Notes: generated from the letters alone by a model not told the origin. A stretch of 25,084 bases of DNA from Candidatus Harrisonbacteria bacterium CG10_big_fil_rev_8_21_14_0_10_44_23 (GCA_002773475.1 PFBB01000014.1:1-25084), one strand, 5' to 3'. Counted from the first letter of the stretch, positions 6,807-14,937 are shown. Program-made: numbers and translations.

Positions 6807-7772
6807 GTGCCCGAACTCCCAGAGGTTCAAACTGTAGTTGATGACTTAAACCGCCGAGTAAAAGGGCGGAAGATTTTGCGTGTGTGGTCGGACACTCCCA
6901 AGCAGATCCGTGATTATTCCGCTCCCGGGCGACGCCTTACTGATCTGCACCGAGACGAATCATCAAAAAACTTCCGCAATTTCCAAAAAGATATAAAAAA
7001 TAAGAAAATTCTTCGAGCAAAAAGAATCGGGAAAAATATTTTAATCGATTTAAGTGGCGGCAAGACATTGTTAATCCACCAAAAGATGACTGGCCACCTC
7101 CTATTGGGGGAGTGGGCAATCAAAAAAGGACGCCCAGTAGCGATTAAGCCAAAAGAAATGGTGAAAGACCCCTACAACGGATTTATTCATTTAATTTTGT
7201 ACTTAGACAACGGCAAGCAACTCGCCCTTTCTGATCTTCGAAAATTTGCTAAAGCTATTTTGGCGGACACTAAAAAAATTCACGATCTACCAGACATTAA
7301 AAATCTCGGGCCCGATGCGTTAGATCCCAGCCTGACCCTCAAAAAGTTTGCTAACCTAATAAAAAAATCTGGGCCGACAATTAAACAGGCTCTTCTTAAG
7401 CCAGAATTAGTGGCTGGTATAGGCAACATCTATTCCGACGATATTTTGTATCAATCATTTGTTCACCCCCTACAAAACCCCAAAAAACTCACTCCTGAAG
7501 AAATTTCTAAGATGTATAAAGCAATGCGCCAAGTCCTCAAAAAAGCCGTCCGCCTTAGAGGAACCTCTACGAGCGATTTTCGGGATACCGCCGGAAAAGA
7601 GGGCAGGTACACAAATCACCGCTTGGTTTATGGCAGAGAAGGCGAACCCTGTCAACGTTGCCAAACGCCCATAAAACGCATTAAAGTAGGAGGGAGATCG
7701 GCTAGCTTCTGTCCAAAGTGCCAAGCTCCAAAAAGAACCTACAATGGCAAAAAAAAGAAAAAAAGAAACTAA
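6807..7772 (+). CDS. fpg: formamidopyrimidine-DNA glycosylase
   Basis: Base-excision repair enzyme that removes oxidised purines and cuts the abasic site. After the GTG start the protein reads MPELPEV; removal of Met would expose the catalytic proline and the following glutamate. HQKMTGHLL holds the conserved beta-hairpin lysine, GIGNIYSDDIL is the helix-two-turn-helix signature (most relatives have an Asp/Glu-Glu-Ala pattern there), and a CQRC...CPKC zinc finger closes the protein. At 321 residues it is about 40-50 longer than usual, with extra sequence near 32-65 and a lysine-rich tail. The last 29 nt overlap pyrG in another frame through an A-rich tract. The GTG is fixed by the obligatory N-terminal PELPE. 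Confidence 0.94.
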   Translation: MPELPEVQTVVDDLNRRVKGRKILRVWSDTPKQIRDYSAPGRRLTDLHRDESSKNFRNFQKDIKNKKILRAKRIGKNILIDLSGGKTLLIHQKMTGHLLLGEWAIKKGRPVAIKPKEMVKDPYNGFIHLILYLDNGKQLALSDLRKFAKAILADTKKIHDLPDIKNLGPDALDPSLTLKKFANLIKKSGPTIKQALLKPELVAGIGNIYSDDILYQSFVHPLQNPKKLTPEEISKMYKAMRQVLKKAVRLRGTSTSDFRDTAGKEGRYTNHRLVYGREGEPCQRCQTPIKRIKVGGRSASFCPKCQAPKRTYNGKKKKKRN

Positions 7773-9417
7773 ATACATCTTTGTGGTTGGCGGCGTGATG
7801 AGTGGAATAGGAAAAGGAATCACCGCTTCTTCGATTGCCAAAATAATTCAAGCGCGCGGCTATTCTGTCACCGCGATGAAAATAGACCCCTACGTAAATG
7901 TTGACGCTGGAACAATGAACCCAGTGGAGCACGGCGAAGTTTTTGTTCTGCAAGACGGCCTAGAGACAGATCAAGATCTTGGAAATTACGAAAGATTTTT
8001 AGAAACAAATCTTAGCGCGATTAACTACATCACTACTGGGAGCATCTATCTTTCTGTAATCAAGAAAGAGCGCAACCTAGAATACGCTGGGAAGTGCGTT
8101 TCTGTTGTTCCTGAGATACCAATGGCGGTTATCGACCAAATGGATTTAGCCGCAGAAAAAAATAACGCTGAGTTTGTTGTGGTGGAAGTCGGAGGGACTC
8201 TCGGGGAGTATCAAAACATCCTGTTTTTAGAGGCCTATCGCATTTTAAAAGTTCGCAATCCACAAAATGCTTTGTTCGTTGTAGTTAGTTATCTTCCTCT
8301 GCAAAAAGACGGGGAATTAAAATCTAAACCAACTCAACAAGCGGTTCGTCTTGCTAACGCCGCCGGAATCTTACCCGACATAGTTGTCGCCCGCTCAGGT
8401 GTACCCATCGATAAAACTCGGAAAGAAAAAATTGCCTTCAATTGTTCAATGCGGGAGAAGGATGTAATCTCCGCTCCCGATGTCGAAAGTATTTACGAGG
8501 TTCCAATCAACTTCGAAAAGGACGGTTTAGGAGACACCCTAATGGAAAAATTTGGACTCGGAAAGAGAAGGGCCAGTATGGAAAAGTGGAAAAAATTTGC
8601 TCAAAAAGTCCGCACCAACAAAAAATCTGTAAAGATTGGAATTGTTGGAAAGTATTTTTCCGCTGGGGCATTCACTCTCGCTGACTCCTACATTTCTGTT
8701 ATTGAGGCTGTTCGCCAATCTGCCTTCAATCAGGGATACAAGGCTCAAATTGACTGGCTAAACGCAACAGAATACGAGAAAGACAAGAAGAAGCTTAAGG
8801 AGCTAAATAAATATGACGGGATCATTGTCCCGGGTGGGTTTGGCTCTAGGGCGGTAGAAGGTAAGATCCGGGCTATTCAGTATTGCCGAGAAAATAAGAT
8901 TCCCTTCCTCGGGCTTTGCTACGGCATGCAATTAGCAGTTGTAGAATTTGCCCGCAATGTCGTCGGCCTAGAGGGCGCGCATACAACCGAGATAGACAAG
9001 AAGACCTCTTACCCGGTTATAGACATCATGGACGAACAAAAAGAGAATTTAAAAAACAAAAACTATGGTGCGACGATGCGCTTAGGTAATTATCCCGCCA
9101 CCTTAAAAGAGGGGACCTTAGTTAAGAGGCTATATGGCAAAAGCCGAGTTGTTGAGCGCCACCGCCACCGATATGAAGTTAACCCCGAATATATAAAAAG
9201 GCTCGAAGCTAGGGGGTTGGTTTTCTCTGGGTCTAGCCCCGACCGAGCACTAATGGAATTTTTAGAGCTTAACCAAAAGAAACACCCATTTTTTGTTGCC
9301 ACTCAAGCTCATCCCGAATTTCTATCTCGCCCCTTAAGCCCCCACCCCTTATTTATGGGTTTGATTAAAGCTGCCTCAGAAAGAAGTCGCAAAAATCAAA
9401 AAATAAATTATAAATAA
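7744..9417 (+). CDS. pyrG: CTP synthase
   Basis: Makes CTP from UTP, ATP and glutamine, the last step of de novo pyrimidine nucleotide synthesis. The 557-residue protein has the amidoligase domain first (YIFVVGGVMSGIGKGITASS, P-loop; DPYVNVDAGTMNP; VVVEVGGTLGEYQ) and a class I glutamine amidotransferase domain second (PGGFGSRAVEGK, nucleophile C392 in GLCYGMQ, and QAHPEF near the end). Length is normal for the family. The N terminus has a lysine/arginine-rich extension (MAKKRKKETK) encoded by the A-rich tract shared with fpg. The 29-nt overlap with fpg suggests coupled expression. Confidence 0.97.
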   Translation: MAKKRKKETKYIFVVGGVMSGIGKGITASSIAKIIQARGYSVTAMKIDPYVNVDAGTMNPVEHGEVFVLQDGLETDQDLGNYERFLETNLSAINYITTGSIYLSVIKKERNLEYAGKCVSVVPEIPMAVIDQMDLAAEKNNAEFVVVEVGGTLGEYQNILFLEAYRILKVRNPQNALFVVVSYLPLQKDGELKSKPTQQAVRLANAAGILPDIVVARSGVPIDKTRKEKIAFNCSMREKDVISAPDVESIYEVPINFEKDGLGDTLMEKFGLGKRRASMEKWKKFAQKVRTNKKSVKIGIVGKYFSAGAFTLADSYISVIEAVRQSAFNQGYKAQIDWLNATEYEKDKKKLKELNKYDGIIVPGGFGSRAVEGKIRAIQYCRENKIPFLGLCYGMQLAVVEFARNVVGLEGAHTTEIDKKTSYPVIDIMDEQKENLKNKNYGATMRLGNYPATLKEGTLVKRLYGKSRVVERHRHRYEVNPEYIKRLEARGLVFSGSSPDRALMEFLELNQKKHPFFVATQAHPEFLSRPLSPHPLFMGLIKAASERSRKNQKINYK

Positions 9418-9453
9418 ACCCCAAACCTCAATTCAAGATTAAATTCCAAAATT

Positions 9454-9488
9454 ATTTAGCATTTAGATTTTAGAATTTGAGAGTTAAA
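9454..9488 (+). repeat. heptamer array ahead of holA
   Basis: ATTTAGC (9454-9460), ATTTAGA (9461-9467), TTTTAGA (9468-9474), ATTTGAG (9475-9481), AGTTAAA (9482-9488), then ATAT and ATG 9493. Bases 9431-9451 may be an older, more decayed part of the array. It fills the 75-nt gap between pyrG and holA. Confidence 0.75.
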
Positions 9489-9492
9489 ATAT

Positions 9493-10257
9493 ATGTTTAT
9501 TTTTTTAACGGGACCAGACACTTATCGCCGTGATCGTGAGCTAAGGAAGATCGTTCAGGCATTCAAAGAAAAACATCCCAACGCCCCAATTTTAGATTGC
9601 GACCTTAAAGAGGTGGACGGTTCAGAATCTCTGCGGGACGCTCTTACCTCCTTCGGGTTATTTTCACCTAAAAAACTCATCCGGCTCATCAATCCAGAAG
9701 AGGCCTCGAAAGAAGATATCAAGATGCTTAAATCTGCCACCGACAAAAAAGACGCGATAATAATAATCAACCAAGACAAGACCACCCCACCAAAAGGATT
9801 TAATTTTCTTAAAAAAGTCCCCACCCTCACCTATCATTTTGAGAAGCTTGGTGGAGACAAACTATTTAGTTTCGTTTTAGAAGAAGCTAAAAAGAGAGGG
9901 CTTAGTTTGTCGAAGTCAAAAACCCAAAACATCATAAACCTCTGCGCAGCAGACACTTGGGCAATAATTAATGAAGTTGAACAACTCTCTTTGGGGGGCA
10001 GGGATAAAGCCGGCTCACTCAATGGAGGAAACTTCTTTGGGTTGATTATGTCTCTAAACAGCCCCAACTCTTCGGTTGAGCAAAAACTAAGAATCCTAGA
10101 GGAGCTCAGTGTGAGCAGCGACCCAGCAATGGTTTTTAATATCCTTGCTTCTTTATCAAGAGATAAAAGCAAAATGGCAGACTACGATGTTTTGATAAAA
10201 AGTGGAAAACTAGAATATCCCGAGGTGCTCCTAGATTTCGCCTTAAAACAAAAATAG
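9493..10257 (+). CDS. holA: DNA polymerase III delta subunit-like protein
   Basis: Likely clamp-loader delta subunit, which opens the sliding clamp during replication. The N-terminal part (MFIFLTGPDTYRRDRELRKI, SFGLFSPKKLIRL, KKDAIIIINQD) matches the degenerate P-loop fold of HolA, and the helical middle (NIINLCAADTWAIINEVEQLSL) matches its second domain. At 254 residues it is shorter than the usual 320-350, so the C-terminal collar domain is reduced. The neighbour rpsT, convergent across a shared terminator, supports the call because holA and rpsT are neighbours in many bacteria. Confidence 0.8.
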   Translation: MFIFLTGPDTYRRDRELRKIVQAFKEKHPNAPILDCDLKEVDGSESLRDALTSFGLFSPKKLIRLINPEEASKEDIKMLKSATDKKDAIIIINQDKTTPPKGFNFLKKVPTLTYHFEKLGGDKLFSFVLEEAKKRGLSLSKSKTQNIINLCAADTWAIINEVEQLSLGGRDKAGSLNGGNFFGLIMSLNSPNSSVEQKLRILEELSVSSDPAMVFNILASLSRDKSKMADYDVLIKSGKLEYPEVLLDFALKQK

Positions 10258-10280
10258 CCCGGTGGGCTATTTTTGTTTTA
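10244..10280. terminator. bidirectional terminator between holA and rpsT
   Basis: A perfect 17-bp inverted repeat (10244-10260 and 10264-10280) with loop GGT. The core AATAGCCC/GGGCTATT is flanked by A-rich and T-rich arms, so it can end transcription on both strands. It overlaps the last codons of holA and the stop of rpsT. Confidence 0.9.
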
Positions 10281-10538
10281 TTTCTTTAAAGCAATTTTTT
10301 TCGAAAGTCGAGATTTGATTCGGTTTGCCTTATTTTTCTTAATTAGATTTATCTTCGCTGACTTATCTAATTTCTTAAAAACTTTTGGCAATATCTCCTG
10401 CGCCTTCTTTTGGTCCACTTCCGCGGCCTGCTTAAAGTCTTTTATTAGTCCTTTTAACTCTCGCTTCGCGGCAAAGTTAACCTTTATTCGTTTGGCGTCT
10501 TGTCTCAGGGACTTTTTGGCTGCATTTAGGTTTGGCAT
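10278..10538 (-). CDS. rpsT: small-subunit ribosomal protein bS20
   Basis: Primary 16S rRNA-binding protein of the 30S subunit. The 86-residue, lysine-rich all-helical protein starts MPNLNAAKKSLRQDAKR and ends with NKANRIKSRLSKKIA, the bS20 pattern, and is of normal length. It is convergent with holA. A minus-strand TATTAT at 10548-10553 lies 9 nt before the start, predicting a leader of only a few bases, and there is no ribosome binding site. Confidence 0.93.
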   Translation of the reverse strand: MPNLNAAKKSLRQDAKRIKVNFAAKRELKGLIKDFKQAAEVDQKKAQEILPKVFKKLDKSAKINLIKKNKANRIKSRLSKKIALKK

Positions 10539-10547
10539 TGGTAGAAA

Positions 10548-10553
10548 ATAATA
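10548..10553 (-). promoter_or_regulatory. -10 box of rpsT
   Basis: TATTAT on the minus strand, 9 nt from ATG 10538. The -35 is weak. Predicts a nearly leaderless rpsT mRNA. Confidence 0.5.
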
Positions 10554-10679
10554 AATTCAAAAGTCTCCATATCCTACAACATCGAGCAAAAAAACGCAAG
10601 AATTAAACCTATTTACTATATTTGATAGTCTAAAGCACAGAGGAGCTCGGAAAAGCCGAGCATAACAAGGGAGAGCTGC

Positions 10680-10820
10680 ATGCTCAGCAGTAGTGTACCG
10701 CGTGGTCGACAGCCTCACAACGGGGGAATCAAGGGCAACGCCGCCAACAAGGATGCGCGCAAGCGGCGCAAGGAGAGCCGCGACCCCTCCCGCAAGACGC
10801 GCCGGCGGTCTGCGGTCTAA
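10680..10820 (+). CDS. GC-rich small basic protein, unidentified
   Basis: A 46-residue ORF, MLSSSVPRGRQPHN followed by a strongly basic second half (KDARKRRKESRD, SRKTRRRSAV). It has GGGAG at 10669-10673, 6 nt before the ATG, a 5' hairpin GCTCGG-AAAAG-CCGAGC (10645-10661), and a strong terminator at 10843. Codons are GC-ending (AAG, CGC, GCC), unlike the AAA/TTA-rich neighbours, and the GC content is far above the rest of the window. A possible -10 (TGA-TAGTCT, 10623-10631) with a weak -35 lies upstream. I do not recognise the protein; the charge suggests RNA or DNA binding. It may be a transferred gene, or the segment may act as a stable RNA whose reading frame is incidental. Confidence 0.5.
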   Translation: MLSSSVPRGRQPHNGGIKGNAANKDARKRRKESRDPSRKTRRRSAV

Positions 10821-10842
10821 CGACTAGCGATGCAGAAGATGT

Positions 10843-10880
10843 GCCCGCACGCCGAGTTGGCGTGCGGGCTCTCTATTTTT
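10843..10880 (+). terminator. intrinsic terminator after the GC-rich micro-ORF
   Basis: Perfect 11-bp stem GCCCGCACGCC (10843-10853) / GGCGTGCGGGC (10859-10869), loop GAGTT, followed by TCTCTATTTTT. It isolates the micro-ORF from ruvA. Confidence 0.9.
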
Positions 10881-10889
10881 CTAAAGCTC

Positions 10890-10898
10890 TGCTACAAT
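10890..10898 (+). promoter_or_regulatory. extended -10 of ruvA
   Basis: TGC-TACAAT (TACAAT at 10893-10898), 9 nt before ATG 10908 and just after the preceding terminator. Predicts a leader of about 3 nt. Confidence 0.55.
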
Positions 10899-10907
10899 AA
10901 GGGCAAC

Positions 10908-11504
10908 ATGATCTCCTTTTTAAAGGGTAAAATCAGCCAAAAAGACGGTAATTTCCTAGTCCTCGACGTCGGTAGGGTGGGTTTTAAGCTATACTGCTCT
11001 CAAAACACCCTCCAGGAGCTCGGCCCAGAGGGTAAAACCATTACTGTATTTACCTATCTTCACGTTCGTGACGACATTCTCGACCTATATGGATTCGCCA
11101 ACCTAGAGGAGAAGGCGCTTTTTGAAGCCCTGATCTCTGTTAGTAGTGTTGGTCCCCGATCAGCTATAAATATCATGGGTGTTGCTCAGACCAATGCTCT
11201 AGTGGCCGCCATCAACACAGGAAACAGCGACCTAATCTCTAAGGCTTCGGGGGTGGGTTGCAAAACCGCGCAAAGAATTTCTCTAGAACTAAAAGGAAAA
11301 TTAAATATTAGCGCCAAACAGTCTTCTAAAACCCTGAATTTACTAGAGCAAGATGTAGACCTAGAAGAAACACTGGTAAGTCTTGGCTATGCAAAATCCG
11401 ATGCCAAAAAAGCCATCTCTAAAATCGACCCGAAAATCACCAACTTCAACGCGAGGTTAAAAGATGCTCTAAAAGGTGGCAACAAAAAAGTTCTTGGAGA
11501 ATAA
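10908..11504 (+). CDS. ruvA: Holliday junction DNA-binding protein RuvA
   Basis: Tetrameric protein that binds the four-way junction and loads RuvB. The 198-residue product has an N-terminal OB fold (MISFLKGKISQ, DVGRVGFKLY), a double helix-hairpin-helix domain (LISVSSVGPRSAINIMG and ASGVGCKTAQRISLELKGKL) and a C-terminal RuvB-contact domain (DLEETLVSLGYAKSDAKKAI). The frame is open back to 10830, but that longer start would sit before the terminator and the -10 box, so ATG 10908 is chosen. It precedes the MurE-like gene by 8 nt. Confidence 0.95.
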   Translation: MISFLKGKISQKDGNFLVLDVGRVGFKLYCSQNTLQELGPEGKTITVFTYLHVRDDILDLYGFANLEEKALFEALISVSSVGPRSAINIMGVAQTNALVAAINTGNSDLISKASGVGCKTAQRISLELKGKLNISAKQSSKTLNLLEQDVDLEETLVSLGYAKSDAKKAISKIDPKITNFNARLKDALKGGNKKVLGE

Positions 11505-11512
11505 TTTCGAAG

Positions 11513-12739
11513 ATGAGAAATATTTATCACTTTTTAATCGCCTGGGTCAGCTCAATCATCTATCGGCGACCATCTCGGAAACTTTATGTAATTGGGATAA
11601 CCGGAACAAAAGGGAAGTCCAGCACAATTGAATTACTGAGCGCTATTTTCGACTTCGCCGGAAAGACCAACGCCGCACTTTCAACCGTTCACCGAAAAAT
11701 TGCCAACCAACGTGAGATGAATAAGACCGGCAACACCATGCCCGGTCGCTGGTATATCCAAAAATTTTTTAGAAACGCGGTTGATGCCGGATGTGAATAT
11801 GCTTTTCTAGAGGTTACCTCACAAGGCATTGTTCAGCACCGCCATAAATTTATCAACTTTTCTTCCGCCGCCCTAACCGGGCTTCACCCCGAGCACATAG
11901 AAAGTCACGGATCGTTTGAAAACTATCGCGAAGCAAAGGTTCAGCTATTTCGCTATGTATCCAAAAAAGCTAGGCCAACAAAGCCAATCTTTTTTGTCCC
12001 AGGGGGCGACCCCAACACCTTCGCGTTTAAAGCCGCTGTCAGTCGAGGTAAGATAATTGAATTTTCTGGGCGGCGGCTTTTAAAAGAAAAATTGTCCAAT
12101 AACACCGATCAATTAGGCTCCTGGTTTGAGAGTGAGTTCAACCTATCAAACGCCGCTCTAGCCGTAGAAATTGCCCTCTCGCAGGGGATTAAGTGGCCAA
12201 CCATCTACAGCGCCCTCAGAGGATTTCAGGGAGTTCCTGGGCGAATGGAGTTTTTCTCCGGCAAGGTTCAAAATCCAGAAAAGGGCCCACAAGAAGCTAG
12301 TGTGGTTTTAGACTATGCTCACACCCCAGATTCACTTGAGGCGGTTTACTCATTTTTAAAAAAGAAGCTAGACAACACCCCAGGAAAGTTGATCTGTATC
12401 CTCGGCTCAGCTGGCGGGGGCAGAGACAAGTGGAAGCGCCCCTTGATGGGTAAGGTGGCCGATCGGTATTGCGACAAAATAATTCTTACCTCCGAAGACC
12501 CCTACAACGAAAATCCTCAAACAATTATTGATGCAATCAAAGAAGGTATTACGGCAACGGAGAAAATCCAAATCATCCTTGATCGCAAAGAGGCGATCCA
12601 GTCCGCTATTCAAAACTCCATCTCCGGAGATTTGGTGGTTATCACCGGCATGGGCCCCCAGGCTTGGTTTTATAAAGAAAAAGGACAAAAACTTCCCTGG
12701 AACGAAGCCCAAACCATCCAAGACGCCTTTGATGCGTAA
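11513..12739 (+). CDS. MurE-like Mur ligase lacking the N-terminal UDP-binding domain
   Basis: An ATP-dependent amide ligase of the Mur family, closest to UDP-MurNAc-tripeptide synthetase. The ATP loop is GITGTKGKSS (commonly GTNGKTT). Other motifs are EVTSQGI, TGLHPEHIESHGSFENY, the domain-3 DYAHTPDSLEAV, GSAGGGRDKWKRPLMG and SEDPYNENP. The 408-residue protein opens directly with the central ATPase domain after ~28 residues; the usual ~90-residue UDP-sugar-binding domain is absent. The DNPR signature of diaminopimelate-specific MurE is replaced by EDPYN, so the amino acid added cannot be inferred. It may be a peptidoglycan ligase of a reduced pathway or act on another substrate. It follows ruvA by 8 nt. 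Confidence 0.8.
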   Translation: MRNIYHFLIAWVSSIIYRRPSRKLYVIGITGTKGKSSTIELLSAIFDFAGKTNAALSTVHRKIANQREMNKTGNTMPGRWYIQKFFRNAVDAGCEYAFLEVTSQGIVQHRHKFINFSSAALTGLHPEHIESHGSFENYREAKVQLFRYVSKKARPTKPIFFVPGGDPNTFAFKAAVSRGKIIEFSGRRLLKEKLSNNTDQLGSWFESEFNLSNAALAVEIALSQGIKWPTIYSALRGFQGVPGRMEFFSGKVQNPEKGPQEASVVLDYAHTPDSLEAVYSFLKKKLDNTPGKLICILGSAGGGRDKWKRPLMGKVADRYCDKIILTSEDPYNENPQTIIDAIKEGITATEKIQIILDRKEAIQSAIQNSISGDLVVITGMGPQAWFYKEKGQKLPWNEAQTIQDAFDA

Positions 12740-12766
12740 AAAAAAGACCGCACTTTCCACATTTTT

Positions 12767-12801
12767 ATACTTGATACAAGCTGCTAGATACTAGATACTG
12801 G
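12767..12801 (+). repeat. ATACTNG heptamer array ahead of the beta-CASP gene
   Basis: ATACTTG (12767-12773), ATACAAG (12774-12780), CTGCTAG (12781-12787), ATACTAG (12788-12794), ATACTGG (12795-12801), then GTAT and ATG 12806. Same heptamer family as the array before argS. The units TATACT/GATACT themselves resemble -10 boxes. Confidence 0.85.
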
Positions 12802-12805
12802 GTAT

Positions 12806-14179
12806 ATGAAACTGACTTTTTACGGAGGAGCCGGAGCGGTTACCGGCGCTAACTATTTATTGGAGTTTGACGACCCGTCACACAAAAATGGCAAGCAAAA
12901 GATTTTAATCGATTGCGGCTTAAGCCAGGGGGGTAACGAAGCAGAGAGGGGAAACTTCAAACCCTTTCCTTATAAGGCCTCTGAAATTGACCGAGTCCTA
13001 ATAACCCACGCGCACATCGATCACAGCGGTCTTTTACCCAAGCTTATTAAAGCGGGTTTTAAAGGCAATATTTTTTCCACCGCCCCAACACGCGACTTTG
13101 CCGAGCCGCTTCTTCTCGACGCCGAGCACATCATGCGCAACGACGCCGAAAAATATAAGTCTACGCCAATTTATTCCATAGAAGATGTTACTAATATGCT
13201 CAAACAGTGGCATGCCGTGGACTACGAAAAACTATTACCTCTAGGCGGCGGGGGAGCCTCTGCAATGTTTTATAGCGCTGGGCATATTCTTGGGTCTGCC
13301 AGCATTCTTATCCACGCTGAAGGGAAGAATATTTTATTCTCTGGAGACCTTGGGAATGCCCCCGCTCCACTGATCGGGCCACCTGAGCCACCTGCAGATG
13401 TAGATTACTGCCTAATCGAATCGGCTTATGGAGATCGTATCCACGAAGACCTAGCTCAAAGAAGGAAGAAGCTAGAGGAGGTGGCCATCAACAGCATTCA
13501 AACCGGCGGGACATTAATGATCCCCACCTTTGCTCTCTCCCGCACCCAAATCCTTCTACTTGAGTTAAAACATTTATTTGAAAAACACGAGGTTAAGCCA
13601 GTCCCCGTATTTCTCGATAGTCCGCTAGCTATAAAAATAACCGAAATTTACAATAAATACCGGGGATATTTCCGTCCCGAGGTCGCCTCTCGGTTTGCCC
13701 ACCCAGAGAGCATTTTTGATTTCCCGAATCTCCGCATCACTCCCACCACCGAGGAGTCTAAATCAATAAACAAAGTAAAAGGCCCAAAGATTATTATCGC
13801 TGGGTCAGGAATGTCCACCGCCGGGAGAATTTTGCACCACGAAAAGAGATACCTACCTGACGCCAACAGCACTCTTTTAATTTTTGGCTATCAAGTCGCT
13901 GGAACACTTGGGAGAATGCTTCTTGATGGCAAAAAAAGAGTCAAGATTATGGGCGAGCAAGTTAATGTAAAAGCTCGAGTCCGCGCCATTGGTGCTTATT
14001 CTGCCCATGCCGACCAAAACCAGTTAATCGAGTGGGTAAAACCATTTAAGGACAAGGTGAAGAAAATATTTGTTGTCCAAGGAGATCCCAAATCTAGCGG
14101 CGCCCTAGCTGATAGAATTAAAAAAGAGTACAAAATCGACGCTGTCGTGCCCAAAAATCGAGGCAGTGTCACTCTCTAG
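12806..14179 (+). CDS. metallo-beta-lactamase / beta-CASP family nuclease
   Basis: A 457-residue zinc-dependent enzyme of the beta-CASP branch, which in bacteria and archaea includes RNA exo- and endonucleases related to CPSF73. Metal ligands are visible in HAHIDHSG (HxHxDH), SAGHILGS and SGDLGN. Beta-CASP features follow: ESAYGDR, the IPTFALSRTQ segment, and the C-terminal AYSAHADQNQL histidine motif with the RNA-specificity region GQV-like VNVKARV. Length matches the family. No KH domain is present, unlike archaeal relatives. It likely acts in RNA decay or 3'-end processing, but the substrate is not shown. The gene has no ribosome binding site and follows a heptamer array. Confidence 0.88.
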   Translation: MKLTFYGGAGAVTGANYLLEFDDPSHKNGKQKILIDCGLSQGGNEAERGNFKPFPYKASEIDRVLITHAHIDHSGLLPKLIKAGFKGNIFSTAPTRDFAEPLLLDAEHIMRNDAEKYKSTPIYSIEDVTNMLKQWHAVDYEKLLPLGGGGASAMFYSAGHILGSASILIHAEGKNILFSGDLGNAPAPLIGPPEPPADVDYCLIESAYGDRIHEDLAQRRKKLEEVAINSIQTGGTLMIPTFALSRTQILLLELKHLFEKHEVKPVPVFLDSPLAIKITEIYNKYRGYFRPEVASRFAHPESIFDFPNLRITPTTEESKSINKVKGPKIIIAGSGMSTAGRILHHEKRYLPDANSTLLIFGYQVAGTLGRMLLDGKKRVKIMGEQVNVKARVRAIGAYSAHADQNQLIEWVKPFKDKVKKIFVVQGDPKSSGALADRIKKEYKIDAVVPKNRGSVTL

Positions 14180-14183
14180 CTGT

Positions 14184-14191
14184 GCTATAAT
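14184..14191 (+). promoter_or_regulatory. extended -10 of the LOG-family gene
   Basis: TGC-TATAAT (TATAAT at 14186-14191) just behind the stop of the nuclease gene; 17 nt to ATG 14209, so a leader of about 10 nt with no ribosome binding site. Confidence 0.55.
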
Positions 14192-14208
14192 TTAGAAATC
14201 AAATTCAT

Positions 14209-14922
14209 ATGGCAAAGAAAAAAATAAGCACCAAACCCGCCCACAAAAAGCCCCGAAAAAAAGCTCCAAAACGCAGCCCTCTTCTAGATTTAGATAAAGA
14301 GATTTGCCGCGTCTTACCTCGCGATCACCTAAAGTACAAAATCTGTGTTTCTGGTGCCGCCGAGACTGGGCTCTGCTCAAAAGACGCCATCGAAAAAGCC
14401 GAAGAAATGGGGCGTCAAATTGCTTGCGCAGGGATGGTTTTAGTTACCGGGGCAACGGTTGGTATTCCGTATTGGGCCGCCAAGGGGGCAAAAGAGGCTG
14501 GTGGTATGGTGATTGGCTTCTCTCCTGCCGCATCAGAGATTGCCCACGTCAAAACCTATCGCCTACCAACCGACTATCACGACCTAATTATTTACACCGG
14601 ATTCCAATATGGTGGCCGCGACTTAATGCTTACTCGGGCCGCAGACGCCGTGGTCACTATTTGCGGACGCACCGGAACTCTCCACGAATTTACCATCGCC
14701 TTTGAAGACAAGAAACCAAATGGAGTTCTCGAGGGGACTGGTGGTACCGCAGATATGATTAGAGACATTTTAAAAAAAGCTCGCCGCGGGTATGGCCGAA
14801 CAGTATTTGCTCGAGAGCCCAAAGAACTGCTTAAGAAACTCCTTCTCCTAATTCGAGAGCAAGACGCTCTAAGCCACGATGGAGAGGCCTATCACCACGA
14901 CGCTTTTCCCCACAATCAATAA
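14209..14922 (+). CDS. LOG/SLOG-family protein with lysine-rich N-terminal tail
   Basis: A 237-residue protein with a Rossmann-like nucleotide-binding fold of the LOG (lysine decarboxylase-like) superfamily, whose best-known members release cytokinin base from its ribotide. Evidence: YKICVSGAAETGLCS, the GMVLVTGATVGIPYWAAKGA segment, GGMVIGFSPA, and a CGRTGTLHE motif in the place of the family PGGxGTxxE, keeping the GT and E. The catalytic arginine of the LOG signature is not obvious. The first ~25 residues are a basic tail (MAKKKI, HKKPRKKAPKRS) closely like one in the next gene. The ligand is unknown; cytokinin synthesis should not be assumed. It starts a likely three-gene unit. Confidence 0.75.
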   Translation: MAKKKISTKPAHKKPRKKAPKRSPLLDLDKEICRVLPRDHLKYKICVSGAAETGLCSKDAIEKAEEMGRQIACAGMVLVTGATVGIPYWAAKGAKEAGGMVIGFSPAASEIAHVKTYRLPTDYHDLIIYTGFQYGGRDLMLTRAADAVVTICGRTGTLHEFTIAFEDKKPNGVLEGTGGTADMIRDILKKARRGYGRTVFAREPKELLKKLLLLIREQDALSHDGEAYHHDAFPHNQ

Positions 14923-14937
14923 ATCGCGCTTCCTTTT

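Noticed and set aside
10273..10551. Plus-strand ORF opposite rpsT
   Set aside because: It is the antisense shadow of a clear bS20 gene.
10830..10907. Longer RuvA N terminus (frame open from 10830)
   Set aside because: It would run through the micro-ORF terminator and the ruvA -10 box; RuvA homologues begin at the MISFLKGK-like position.
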